Shown in pieces: positions 8,570-16,869 of a stretch of 64,000 nucleotides of DNA. The notes below the pieces were generated by a model that saw only the letters and a list, made by a program, of their open reading frames with translations, had not been told where the DNA came from and made no database searches. The DNA is from Arthrobacter bambusae (GTDB lineage: Bacteria; Actinomycetota; Actinomycetes; Actinomycetales; Micrococcaceae). Where the stretch lies: positions 307,505 through 371,504 of the forward strand of contig NZ_JAUSSZ010000003.1 of assembly GCF_030812595.1 (NCBI RefSeq), in the 5' to 3' direction. Position 1 is the stretch's first letter; every line of letters starts with the position of its first letter. The translations under genes and the position numbers were made by a program.

Positions 8570-9961
8570 ATGTTGAATCTTGATCGCGACGTCGTCATTG
8601 TCGGTGCCGGTCCGTCGGGGCTGACGGCCGCGCGCGAATTGAAAAAGTCCGGGCTCAGCGTTGCCGTGCTTGAAGCACGCGACCGCGTCGGCGGCCGCAC
8701 ATGGACCGACACCATTGACGGAGCCATGCTCGAAATCGGTGGACAATGGGTGTCCCCGGACCAGACCGCCCTCATCGAACTCCTGGACGAACTGGGCTTG
8801 AAGACGTACTCGCGCTACCGCGACGGCGAATCTGTGTACCTCGGGCCGGACGGCAGCCGCATCCGCTACACCGGCGCTTCCTTCCCGGTAAGCGAAACGA
8901 CTGCCGCCGAGATGGACAAGCTGACAGCAATCCTGGACGGCCTCGCCGCCGAGATCGGCCCGGAGGAGCCCTGGGCCCACCCCAAGGCCCGCGAGCTGGA
9001 CACCGTGTCCTTCCACCACTGGCTGCGCCAGAACTCCACGGACGAGGAAGCCTGCAACAACATCGGCCTCTTCATCGCCGGCGGCATGCTGACCAAGCCA
9101 GCCCACGCATTCTCGGCGCTGCAGGCGGTGCTGATGGCAGCGTCGGCGGGTTCCTTCTCCAACCTGACGGACGAAGACTTTATCCTGGACAAGCGGGTGG
9201 TCGGCGGCATGCAACAGGTCTCCCTGCTGATCGCCGCGGAACTGGGTGCGGACGTCGTCCTTAACAGCCCGGTCCGCACCATCAATTGGGAGCCGGCCGG
9301 CGAAGGCCACCGGGTCGCCGTTGAATCCGAGCGCGCAACAGTCAACGCACGATTCGTGATCATGGCCGTCCCGCCGAACCTCTACTCCCGTGTCTCCTAC
9401 AACCCGCCCCTGCCGCGCCGCCAGCACCAGATGCACCAGCATCAGTCCCTGGGCCTTGTCATTAAGGTCCACGCCGTCTACAGCACGCCGTTCTGGCGTG
9501 AAGACGGCCTGTCCGGCACCGGCTTCGGGGCTGACGCCTTGGTCCAGGAGGTGTACGACAACACCAACTACGGAGACACCCGCGGGACCTTGGTGGGCTT
9601 CATCTCGGACGAAAAGGCAGACGCCGTCTTCGAGCTCAGCGCCGAGGACCGCAAGAAGAAGGTCCTTGAGTCGATTGCGAGCTTCCTGGGCGACAAGGCG
9701 CTGGATGCCGAGGTCTACTACGAATCCGATTGGGGTTCGGAGGAGTGGACCCGCGGGGCCTACGCGGCCAGCTACGACCTGGGCGGTTTGCACCGCTACG
9801 GCAAGGACCAGCGCGCCAACGTCGGGCCCATTTACTGGTCCTCCTCCGATTTGGCTGCGGAAGGCTACCAGCACGTGGATGGCGCAGTCCGGATGGGCCA
9901 GGAAACAGCCGCCAGGATCGTCAGCGCCCACAACCGCTTAGCTGCGGTACCGGTGGCCTAG
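8570..9961 (+). CDS. Flavin monoamine oxidase, putrescine-oxidase type
   Basis: This FAD-dependent amine oxidase of 463 residues probably oxidises putrescine or a related primary amine to an aminoaldehyde, ammonia and hydrogen peroxide. The dinucleotide-binding fold starts at residue 8 (VIVGAGPSGLTAAREL) and is followed by the EARDRVGGRT signature. The C-terminal FAD-contact region GYQHVDGAVRMGQETA is complete. No signal peptide is visible, so it is cytoplasmic. From recall, the sequence resembles actinobacterial (Kocuria/Rhodococcus) putrescine oxidases more than tyramine oxidases, but substrate identity is inferred. A good ribosome site (AAAGGA) precedes ATG 8570. It is divergent from the TetR gene. 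Confidence 0.88.
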   Translation: MLNLDRDVVIVGAGPSGLTAARELKKSGLSVAVLEARDRVGGRTWTDTIDGAMLEIGGQWVSPDQTALIELLDELGLKTYSRYRDGESVYLGPDGSRIRYTGASFPVSETTAAEMDKLTAILDGLAAEIGPEEPWAHPKARELDTVSFHHWLRQNSTDEEACNNIGLFIAGGMLTKPAHAFSALQAVLMAASAGSFSNLTDEDFILDKRVVGGMQQVSLLIAAELGADVVLNSPVRTINWEPAGEGHRVAVESERATVNARFVIMAVPPNLYSRVSYNPPLPRRQHQMHQHQSLGLVIKVHAVYSTPFWREDGLSGTGFGADALVQEVYDNTNYGDTRGTLVGFISDEKADAVFELSAEDRKKKVLESIASFLGDKALDAEVYYESDWGSEEWTRGAYAASYDLGGLHRYGKDQRANVGPIYWSSSDLAAEGYQHVDGAVRMGQETAARIVSAHNRLAAVPVA

Positions 9962-9982
9962 GAACGGGTACTAAATCCACAC

Positions 9983-10027
9983 GTGAGGTCTCGACTCTTT
10001 CACCGGCTGAAAGGGGCGAGACCTCAC
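9983..10027. terminator. Bidirectional hairpin between convergent genes
   Basis: GTGAGGTCTCG (9983-9993) pairs with CGAGACCTCAC (10017-10027), and a nested CTTTC/GAAAG stem lies inside. It sits between the convergent oxidase and the minus-strand membrane protein. The T-tract is poor on both sides. Confidence 0.6.
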
Positions 10028-10049
10028 TTATGGAATCCCGGCGACAGGC

Positions 10050-10667
10050 CTACTGGGCAGAAACGCCCGCAGCGGCTTCGGCTTCGGCCATCGCAACATC
10101 CAATCGTTCGACGGCGCGGGCATAGTCGGTCCCCGCGCTGAGGCGGCAGCGTTGCGCCTCCTGCAGCGCGCGGACCAGGGCGGCGGTTTGCGGAACGTTG
10201 ACGTCGCTCATCCCGGGAAAGTCAATGCCCTTGGCGGGATCCAGTTCATACCCTTGCCATCGAGCGAGGAGGACGTCATGACGGGCTGCCGCTTCCGTGA
10301 AACCGCTGCGGTCTTGACGCTTCTGCTCCAGTTTCCGGCCGACAGCAAACGCGGCAACAGCGGCACCGACACCGAGGAAGAGCATCAAGAGTCCGACGGC
10401 GGGCGAGGCCAGCGCGGGGATGACCACCGCGGGGACAATCACCACGAGTCCGGCGAAGATGTTCCAGAAGGTGGCGTCGGGCTCATTGACCAGGTCACGA
10501 TCACGTTGGCCGAGCGGCCCTTGCAAGGCGACGCCGCCGCCGTCGGAGGTTCCGTGGATGACCGTTTTCCGGACAGCGTTGACCGTGAGGGCCACCGCGC
10601 ACATGAGCAAAACCGCCCACAGCCCGATCTCCCAGACAGTCAGCTGGATTCCAGTTGTGGCGGGCAA
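10050..10667 (-). CDS. Hypothetical membrane protein
   Basis: I do not recognise a named family. The product has a hydrophobic helix near the N-terminus, two closely spaced hydrophobic segments in the middle (around the FWNIFAGLVVIVPAVV stretch), then a charged, soluble C-terminal half rich in Ala, Glu and Arg. The start is uncertain. TTG 10667 has a strong GGAGG eight bases upstream, giving 205 residues, while a GTG at 10694 adds nine residues but has its GAAGG too close. It stands alone between two hairpins. Confidence 0.7.
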   Translation of the reverse strand: MPATTGIQLTVWEIGLWAVLLMCAVALTVNAVRKTVIHGTSDGGGVALQGPLGQRDRDLVNEPDATFWNIFAGLVVIVPAVVIPALASPAVGLLMLFLGVGAAVAAFAVGRKLEQKRQDRSGFTEAAARHDVLLARWQGYELDPAKGIDFPGMSDVNVPQTAALVRALQEAQRCRLSAGTDYARAVERLDVAMAEAEAAAGVSAQ

Positions 10668-10769
10668 TCGGACCACCTCCACGCGAATGCGCACCCTTCA
10701 AATTCAGTATGCGCCGAGGGAGGCGTGGAGGCGAGGGCCCGATTTGGGCGTGAGCTGGGCGTGAACGCA

Positions 10770-10806
10770 GGAAGGCAGCCACCCTGGACATGGGTGGCTG
10801 CCTTCC
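10770..10806 (-). terminator. Hairpin terminator after the DUF5997 gene
   Basis: A perfect 15-base-pair stem (10770-10784 with 10792-10806) has a 7-base loop and lies 20 bases after the stop of the minus-strand gene at 10826. It has no T-tract. Confidence 0.7.
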
Positions 10807-10825
10807 GCGGAAGTCCGGTGGGAGC

Positions 10826-11275
10826 CTAGGCGTGGTCCCGCTTGGATGCCTTGGGTGCGTCCCGCTTGGCAGTGGCGTTCGCCTTGGCGTCCTTCGCCGC
10901 CTGCTTCTTGGCTGCCTCTTCCCTGATGCGCTTTGCCTCGGAGCGTACGGCTGCGTGCGTGGCGCGTTCGACGACGAGCCACTGCGGGGGAGCGGCCAGC
11001 AGTTCGGTGATCTCCGCCGTCGTCAGGGGCTCGGTGATTCCGCCGCGGGCGAGGCCGCTGATGGAGATATTCAGCTTCTGTGCCACCACGGGACGCGGGT
11101 GCGGACCCGTGCGGCGGAGCTCGGCGAGCCACTCCGGGGCGTTGGCCTGGAGCTCGGCGAAATCGGCGCGGGTGATTTCCGAATCCTGGAACTCCTGGGG
11201 TGTTGCAGGCAGGTAGATGCCAAGTTTCTTGGCAACGGTGGCCGGCTTCATGGACTGGGAGTTTGCAGAGGTCAT
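10826..11275 (-). CDS. DUF5997 family protein
   Basis: This is a 149-residue actinobacterial protein of unknown function. The conserved core includes KPATVAKKLGIYLPATP near the N-terminus and the PHPRPVVAQKLNIS and GLARGGITEPLTTAEI segments, followed by a Lys/Ala-rich basic tail that could bind nucleic acid. In other actinobacteria this family often lies next to a LysR-effector-domain protein. Here that partner is at 13322, separated by modBC, which suggests the transporter genes were inserted between a once adjacent pair (inference). Confidence 0.85.
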   Translation of the reverse strand: MTSANSQSMKPATVAKKLGIYLPATPQEFQDSEITRADFAELQANAPEWLAELRRTGPHPRPVVAQKLNISISGLARGGITEPLTTAEITELLAAPPQWLVVERATHAAVRSEAKRIREEAAKKQAAKDAKANATAKRDAPKASKRDHA

Positions 11276-11334
11276 GGTTCAAGGGTATCCGCCACCGCAG
11301 GGAAGTGGCACAGCCGCTGTTCTAGGATGAATCC

Positions 11335-11409
11335 ATGCAGCACATACGAGTCGCCGGGGCCGCCCGCAAAGTCCTGGTGACGCAAGCCCTGCCGCACCGT
11401 AAGCGTTGA
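11335..11409 (+). CDS. Possible 24-residue leader peptide or gene remnant upstream of modB
   Basis: A short frame beginning [15 protein letters not shown] ends in a TGA that overlaps the modB ATG as TGATG. A weak AGGA lies before its ATG. It could couple translation into modB, or it could be what is left of a deleted upstream gene such as modA. The sequence shows no ModA features. Coding status is unproven. Confidence 0.35.
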   Translation: MQHIRVAGAARKVLVTQALPHRKR

Positions 11410-12212
11410 TGAACTTCAGCGGGATTCCACGGTGGGTCTATGGCCTTGCGGTTGTGGGAGGCCTGTTCGTCCTGTTGCCCCTGGCGGCGATGGTCGCAAA
11501 GGTCAACTGGGCGCAGTTCATCCCGCTGGTGACCTCTGATTCCTCGCTGACGGCCCTGGGACTCAGCCTCCGTACTTCTGCCGCGAGCACCGCGCTCTGC
11601 ATTGTCCTGGGCATCCCCTTGGCGCTTGTCCTTGCCCGACGGCCCTTCCGCGGCCAGCGGCTCCTCCGTGCCTTTGTCCTCCTGCCCTTGGTGCTTCCGC
11701 CGGTGGTGGGCGGCATTGCACTGCTCTACACCTTCGGGCGCCAAGGCCTTCTGGGTAAAAGCCTCGAAATCGCGGGCATCCAGATCGCCTTTTCAACGAC
11801 GGCGGTGGTCCTGGCCCAGACCTTTGTTGCCTTGCCGTTCCTGGTGGTCAGCCTCGAAGGCGCCTTGCGGACGGCCGGCAATCGCTACGAAGCGGTTGCC
11901 GCGACGCTCGGCGCCCGCCCCACCACCATCCTTCGGCGCGTGACCGTACCGATGGTCCTTCCCGGGCTCGCCTCCGGGGCGGTGCTGTCCTTTGCCCGCA
12001 GCCTGGGTGAGTTCGGGGCCACGCTGACTTTCGCAGGGAGCTTGCAAGGCGTCACCCGGACATTGCCCTTGGAAATCTACCTGCAACGCGAGACCGACGC
12101 GGACGCCGCAGTAGCCCTTTCGCTGGTGCTCGTAGCGGTGGCGGTGATCGTGGTGGGCCTCTCTTACCGGCGTCCGCACCGCGCCGACATTCCCGCGGAG
12201 GCGGCGGCATGA
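11409..12212 (+). CDS. modB: Molybdate-type ABC transporter permease
   Basis: This 267-residue inner-membrane permease has five or six hydrophobic helices and a good EAA loop ([21 protein letters not shown]), typical of ModB/CysT permeases. It makes an ATP-driven importer with the ATPase encoded next, coupled as ATGA. The N-terminus could start at TTG 11406 or ATG 11409. No periplasmic binding protein gene is next to it, although modA normally lies directly upstream. Molybdate is the best guess from the ModB/ModC pairing, and sulfate or tungstate is possible. Confidence 0.87.
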   Translation: MNFSGIPRWVYGLAVVGGLFVLLPLAAMVAKVNWAQFIPLVTSDSSLTALGLSLRTSAASTALCIVLGIPLALVLARRPFRGQRLLRAFVLLPLVLPPVVGGIALLYTFGRQGLLGKSLEIAGIQIAFSTTAVVLAQTFVALPFLVVSLEGALRTAGNRYEAVAATLGARPTTILRRVTVPMVLPGLASGAVLSFARSLGEFGATLTFAGSLQGVTRTLPLEIYLQRETDADAAVALSLVLVAVAVIVVGLSYRRPHRADIPAEAAA

Positions 12213-13273
12213 GTTTCCACATCGACGCCACTGTCCGCGCCCGCAACCTGGACGTGTCATTGAGCATCGGGCAAGCGGAGACCGTGGCGATCCTCGGACC
12301 CAACGGGGCCGGCAAGTCGACGCTCCTTTCCGTCGCGGCGGGACTCTTGCGGCCCGATGCCGGCTCAGCCCGGCTAGGGGATCAGCTTCTCTTCAACATG
12401 GACGGCGGCAGCCGGGTATGGACCCCTCCGCACCTTCGCAATACAGCACTGTTGGCCCAGGAACCTTTGCTTTTCCCGCATCTGAGTGTCCTGGACAACG
12501 TGGCTTTCGGCCCGCGCAGCGCAGGCGCTTCACGGACGGAATCACGCGGAATTGCCCGGCACTGGCTGGGCGAAGTCGACGTCGTGGAGTTTGCCGGGCG
12601 GAAGCCCGGGCACTTGTCCGGGGGACAAGCCCAGCGTGTGGCGGTGGCCCGGGCCCTGGCAGCCAGCCCCGAGTTGCTGCTCCTCGACGAGCCGATGTCC
12701 GCGCTGGACATCCACGCCGCCCCGCACTTGCGCCGACTCCTCAAACGCGTCCTGTCCGGGCGCCGCGCCCTGATCATTACCCACGACGTCCTGGATGCCC
12801 TCATGCTCGCGGACCGCGTCATCGTCATGGAAAAGGGCAGGATCGTGGAGGAAGGCCCCACCCGTGAGGTGTTCCGGCGTCCGCGAAGCCAATTCGCCGC
12901 AGCCCTGGCCGGCGTGAACCTCATGTCGGGCACCGTTACGCAGGATGGACTCAGGACCTTGGCCACCCCCGAGCTTCCCGGCCTGCACGTCGCGGGACAC
13001 CTTGATGACGAAGCGGAACCGGGGCGGCCCGGCGTCGCCGCCTTCCCGCCGTCGGCCGTTTCCATCTTCCTGGACGCGGCGCACGGCAGCCCGCGCAACT
13101 CCTTCCCCGTGGCCATCACGGATCTCGAACCGCATGGGGACTACATCCGGGTCCGGGCCGGCGATCTGGCAGCGGACATCACGCCCTCCGCGTCGGCCGA
13201 GCTGGGACTGGAGCCCGGCTCCCGCGCCTACTTCGTGGTCAAGGCCACGGCGGTCCAGGTCTACGCGGCGTAA
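12209..13273 (+). CDS. modC: Molybdate-type ABC transporter ATP-binding protein with TOBE-like tail
   Basis: This is a 354-residue ABC ATPase with Walker [10 protein letters not shown] (about 30-38), the signature [15 protein letters not shown], Walker B LLLLDEP and the switch histidine in IITHD. The C-terminal 130 residues resemble the oxyanion-binding TOBE/MOP region of ModC and include the typical FPPSAVSIF and [15 protein letters not shown] segments. The start overlaps the modB stop as ATGA. It would drive uptake with ModB. Confidence 0.9.
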   Translation: MSFHIDATVRARNLDVSLSIGQAETVAILGPNGAGKSTLLSVAAGLLRPDAGSARLGDQLLFNMDGGSRVWTPPHLRNTALLAQEPLLFPHLSVLDNVAFGPRSAGASRTESRGIARHWLGEVDVVEFAGRKPGHLSGGQAQRVAVARALAASPELLLLDEPMSALDIHAAPHLRRLLKRVLSGRRALIITHDVLDALMLADRVIVMEKGRIVEEGPTREVFRRPRSQFAAALAGVNLMSGTVTQDGLRTLATPELPGLHVAGHLDDEAEPGRPGVAAFPPSAVSIFLDAAHGSPRNSFPVAITDLEPHGDYIRVRAGDLAADITPSASAELGLEPGSRAYFVVKATAVQVYAA

Positions 13274-13321
13274 CGTGGGCAGGCGCTGCGTTGGCTACCG
13301 CCAGCGCGGTACTGTGAACTG

Positions 13322-14077
13322 GTGCCATCCGATCAAGAATCCCCGCCCGCCGTCGGCACACCCGACGGTTCGGACGCTGAAACCAGCGGCCCCCGAGGGC
13401 TCACTTTCGCCTACGTCGCCGGCGTGACGCCCGGGAAATGGATCCGGCGCTGGGAAGAGCGCATGCCCGACGTTCCACTGCACTCGTTCATGTCCGACGA
13501 CGGCGCGCAGTTGGGGGTTCTGCGCGATGGTTCCGCGGATCTCAGCTTTGTGCGCTTGCCGGTGGATCGCGATGGATTACACGTCATCCCGCTCTACGAA
13601 GAGCAGCCGGTGGTGGTGGCCCCGAAGCGTCACGAAATCTCGGTATTCGAAGAGGTGGCGCTGGAGGATCTCGCTGAGGAGAACTTCCTGGATGTCGCCG
13701 GGATGGGCGGACCGGAGATGGCCATGCAGGTGGTGGCCTCGGGAGCCGGCCTGGTGATCCTGCCGATGTCCGTGGCCCGGCACTTCAATGTCAAGGACAC
13801 GGTAGCGCGTCGCCTGACCGGTGCCGAAGGTACGCAGATTGCCCTTGCGTGGCCGAGCGACTCCAGGAGCGAGGTCATCGAGGAATTCATTGGCATTGTC
13901 CGTGGCCGGACTGCCCAGAGTTCGCGGCAGCCTTCAGCACAGAAGGAGAAGCCCAAGAAGGCACCCAAACCGGACCGGCGGGGCACCGGCGCCAAGAAGC
14001 CCGCGGTCGCCCAGCGCTATGCGCCGAACCCGGACAAGGGCCGGGGCAAAGGCTCCCGCAAGAAGGGAAAGCGCTAG
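13322..14077 (+). CDS. LysR substrate-binding-domain protein without DNA-binding domain
   Basis: This 251-residue protein carries a compact LysR-type effector domain (about 25-185: LTFAYVAGVTPGKWIRRWEE, GSADLSFVRLPVDRDGL, VASGAGLVILPMSVARHF). It has no helix-turn-helix. The last 60 residues are a Lys/Arg-rich basic tail resembling a nucleic-acid-binding extension. The function is unknown, and a role as a partner of the DUF5997 protein is suggested by conserved proximity in other actinobacteria. The start is GTG 13322. Confidence 0.82.
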   Translation: MPSDQESPPAVGTPDGSDAETSGPRGLTFAYVAGVTPGKWIRRWEERMPDVPLHSFMSDDGAQLGVLRDGSADLSFVRLPVDRDGLHVIPLYEEQPVVVAPKRHEISVFEEVALEDLAEENFLDVAGMGGPEMAMQVVASGAGLVILPMSVARHFNVKDTVARRLTGAEGTQIALAWPSDSRSEVIEEFIGIVRGRTAQSSRQPSAQKEKPKKAPKPDRRGTGAKKPAVAQRYAPNPDKGRGKGSRKKGKR

Positions 14078-14080
14078 GCC

Positions 14081-14710
14081 ATGGGACTTGGAGCGAAGCC
14101 GACCATCCGGGACGTCGCCAAGAGCGCCGGCGTTTCCCTCACTACGGTGTCCTATGTTTTGTCAGGGCGCCTCGGTGGCACCACCCGCATCAGCGAAGCG
14201 ACACAAGAGCGTGTCCAGGCCGCAGCCAAGGAACTTGGTTACGTACCTAATCAGGCGGCCCGCGGAATGCGTCGCGGCAAGACCGACCTCGTGGCGATTG
14301 CCATTGGCGACCTGGAATGGCCGTGGGACAGGGCTTTGGCCACGGCTGCGGCACGCATATTGCCCCAGCACGGCTACCAGCCCGTGATCCTGATCGGCGA
14401 CGGGTGGCGGCGGTTCATGCTCTCGGGCGGGGCCGACGGCGCCATCATCGGGGCTCTTCCGCCAGGCACCCTTCTTGACCTCACGGTGGGCGAGCTGGCC
14501 CGGCGTGGAGTGGCCCAAGTGGTCATTTCCGACACGATGCAGCCCGCCGGCTTCGATGTCCTGGCACCCGGAACCGCGGGAGGGACCCCGGAACCGGAAG
14601 CCCTCGAAGGCGCCGTCACACTGCTTCTGGACCGGCTCGCAGGCCGCACGATCGGCGCGGGAACCACGAAGGCCGCGCCTTGGGAATTCGCGCCTAAGGA
14701 ATTCAAGTAG
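14081..14710 (+). CDS. Short LacI-family regulator with reduced effector domain
   Basis: The N-terminus is a normal LacI helix-turn-helix (TIRDVAKSAGVSLTTVSYVLSG, with the hinge region ELGYVPNQAARGMRRGKTD). The effector part is only about 140 residues, against about 280 in the family. It keeps the first core strands (DLVAIAIGD, GYQPVILIGD, ADGAIIGALP, VAQVVISD) and then jumps to a segment resembling the far C-terminus (EALEGAVTLLLDRLAGR). No missing part is visible in other frames, so this is an internally shortened protein rather than a simple frameshift. DNA binding is likely; sugar sensing is doubtful. Confidence 0.8.
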   Translation: MGLGAKPTIRDVAKSAGVSLTTVSYVLSGRLGGTTRISEATQERVQAAAKELGYVPNQAARGMRRGKTDLVAIAIGDLEWPWDRALATAAARILPQHGYQPVILIGDGWRRFMLSGGADGAIIGALPPGTLLDLTVGELARRGVAQVVISDTMQPAGFDVLAPGTAGGTPEPEALEGAVTLLLDRLAGRTIGAGTTKAAPWEFAPKEFK

Positions 14711-14730
14711 CTGCCCGGGTGTCAGGCACC

Positions 14731-15834
14731 TTAGCTTTTGGTCAGGCGGTACCGCTCGATCTGCTTGAGACGCCGCTGGAGGCTGTCCCGCCGGGGGTGG
14801 GGGACGACGTCGGGCGCCTCAGCGGTGAGGTCGATGTGTTCAGTGCCGTACTGCCACAGCAGGAGGTCATCCAGGAGGCGGTCCGGTCCAGGGGAGTAGC
14901 GGTGGTCCAGGGCTTTGCGGACCTCGGTAATCCGGTTGGCGCTGAGGAGCCCTGCGAGTTCCACGGTCTTGTTCAGTCCGTGGGCCGCAAGAAGCTCCGC
15001 AGCCCAACCCCAGTCGTCATCAACTTTACGGTCGACATGCGGAAGCAGCGTCCGCCAGACGTCCCGCACACGGTTGGGCGTCAAGGGCAGGGAACCTTCA
15101 CCGTCGAGATCCCAGTAGCCGCGGACCTCCTCATAGCGTTCGTGGAGATCGGCGAAGGCGCTCTCCACGGTTTCCAGCATTGCCGCCGTTGCGGTGAACT
15201 GGCGGTCGAAATGCGGAGTCCAAGCGCGCGGATCCTCGGCTTTGAATCGGATGTCGTGTTCGATCTCGCTCCAGGCGTGGGCAAAGACCGTACGGATCTG
15301 GCATTCGAAGAAGTAGCTGCCATTGGGCGGGATGTCCGGATTGAAGACCTGCTGGTACGCCTTCACGGACTCGTTCTGGATGGTGCGCAGGATGAGGTGG
15401 CGGCTCGAATATCCGTAGGTGCCTGACTCGATGGAGCCGATGTCCTTCTCAAGGTCGCCGCGGCAATCGAAAAGCTGGCGTTGGCGCTTGATCAGGTTGG
15501 CAACGGCGGCATTCTCGGCCGGAAGCTTGGTGATGACCCGCAGGCCCACCATGTCGTTCAGGGTCCGGAATGGGTCCGGGAACTTGAGCACCCGCGGTCC
15601 GCCCTCCAGGGGCACCTCGGTCCGTGAGATCTTCTCCCGGAAGGATTCGACCGTCTTGGTGCGTCCTGTGACGAAGAGGGGCACGGACTCGCTGTTCTTG
15701 AGCATGTCCCGCAGGGTCAAGAGGACGTCGCGGGTCACGAGTTTCAGGGCGGGCCGGACGCGTTCGTAGAGCTCCACATTCGCTTGGACCGATTCGCGCA
15801 GCTGAGGATCCAAGCTGTCCCAATTGCTAGCCAT
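14731..15834 (-). CDS. RelA/SpoT synthetase-domain protein
   Basis: This 367-residue protein has a (p)ppGpp synthetase-type nucleotidyltransferase domain (about 60-200). It carries the RVLKFPDPFRTLNDMVGLRVI segment with the metal-binding acidic residue, GYSSRHLIL, and the ECQIRTVFAHAWSEIEHD stretch with the catalytic Gln/Glu. No HD hydrolase, TGS or ACT domain is present, so it is unlike the long Rel enzyme. The C-terminal 170 residues look helical and are not recognised. It could make alarmones or modify nucleotides or tRNA ends, as some toxSAS proteins do. GGAGG lies very close to the ATG. Confidence 0.85.
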   Translation of the reverse strand: MASNWDSLDPQLRESVQANVELYERVRPALKLVTRDVLLTLRDMLKNSESVPLFVTGRTKTVESFREKISRTEVPLEGGPRVLKFPDPFRTLNDMVGLRVITKLPAENAAVANLIKRQRQLFDCRGDLEKDIGSIESGTYGYSSRHLILRTIQNESVKAYQQVFNPDIPPNGSYFFECQIRTVFAHAWSEIEHDIRFKAEDPRAWTPHFDRQFTATAAMLETVESAFADLHERYEEVRGYWDLDGEGSLPLTPNRVRDVWRTLLPHVDRKVDDDWGWAAELLAAHGLNKTVELAGLLSANRITEVRKALDHRYSPGPDRLLDDLLLWQYGTEHIDLTAEAPDVVPHPRRDSLQRRLKQIERYRLTKS

Positions 15835-15987
15835 GCCTCCAGCTTACGGCGGAGCGCCGACAGTGAAGCGGAGCCGGTCCGGGCCACACGCCGTCTGGCG
15901 CTCCTTTGACCGTATCGGGTCGGAAACCGCGACGGCTCCCGTCCCGCGGCGCTCCTCCGCGATAGGCTCGGCACAAAGGAGGACACG

Positions 15988-16800
15988 ATGAAGCGGCACA
16001 AGTACTACTACGGCCAGCACTCCAGCCAATGGGGCGAGCTGTTCGTACCAGACAATTCGCTACAGTCACACCGCAGCCGGCCCGACGGCGTGGTGGTGGT
16101 GATCCACGGAGGCTATTGGCGCTCCCAGTACGGCGCGGAACTCGGTGAGCCGATTGCCAGGGACCTCGCTGCGCATGGAATAGCCGCCTGGAACCTGGAG
16201 TACCGGAGGGCAGGAAACGGTGGCGGCTGGCCGCACACGTTCGAGGATGTCCTCGATGGGATCGATTACCTGGGCGAGATTGCCGGCAAGCATGAGCTCA
16301 ATCTGAACAAAGTGGTGGCGCTGGGACACTCCGCCGGCGGCCATCTCGCGGTCTGGGCAGCCGGGCGGGAAAAGCTCTCCAAGATTGGCGCTCCGGACGC
16401 CGACCGGCAGCTCCATCGGCATGACAACGGAGCGGCAGTGCGGCTGACCAGCGTCGTGAGCCAATCGGGTCTGCTCAACCTGGCGGACGCCGAGCGGCTC
16501 AATCTGAGCAACGGCGCCGTCGACAACCTCATGGGCGGCGATTCGGTGAGATTCCCCAAGCGGCATATCTATGCGGACCCCATGAACTCAGTCCCTCTTG
16601 ACGTCCCGGTCTTCGCCGTACACGCTGCATCGGACGAGGATGTGCCGTGCAGCCAGTCCGAGGCCTATGTTGCCGCATCCACCGCTTCCGGGGGAGCGGC
16701 GCAGCTCCTCAAGGTGCCCGGCGACCATTTCGACCTGATCGACCCCCGGGCAGTTGCCTACAAGAAGTGCCGGGAGTTGGTACAGCGGCTGCTGGTGTGA
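15988..16800 (+). CDS. Alpha/beta hydrolase, kynurenine-formamidase/BD-FAE-like
   Basis: This 270-residue cytoplasmic hydrolase has the oxyanion-hole motif HGGYW (40-44) and the nucleophile elbow GHSAGGH (Ser115). A candidate catalytic Asp occurs in ASDEDVPCSQS and a candidate His in PGDHFDLIDP. The HGGYW motif is typical of kynurenine formamidases and related carboxylesterases, but no tryptophan-degradation genes lie nearby, so the substrate is open. AAAGGAGG precedes the ATG at good spacing. Confidence 0.85.
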   Translation: MKRHKYYYGQHSSQWGELFVPDNSLQSHRSRPDGVVVVIHGGYWRSQYGAELGEPIARDLAAHGIAAWNLEYRRAGNGGGWPHTFEDVLDGIDYLGEIAGKHELNLNKVVALGHSAGGHLAVWAAGREKLSKIGAPDADRQLHRHDNGAAVRLTSVVSQSGLLNLADAERLNLSNGAVDNLMGGDSVRFPKRHIYADPMNSVPLDVPVFAVHAASDEDVPCSQSEAYVAASTASGGAAQLLKVPGDHFDLIDPRAVAYKKCRELVQRLLV

Positions 16801-16869
16801 CGGATTGCGGACAAATTCACCAGCTGTCATCGCGAGACGCGCACCACATCCGCGTGGCAGAGTGGTCCC

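Noticed and set aside
8537..9931. A 464-codon open frame antisense to the flavin amine oxidase
   Set aside because: It mirrors the oxidase gene on the opposite strand, has low-complexity GC-driven composition and no recognisable motif. The oxidase has a clear ribosome site and FAD motifs.
14475..14768. The missing half of the short LacI protein in another frame
   Set aside because: The alternative frames do not read as LacI core sequence, so no frameshift explanation fits.
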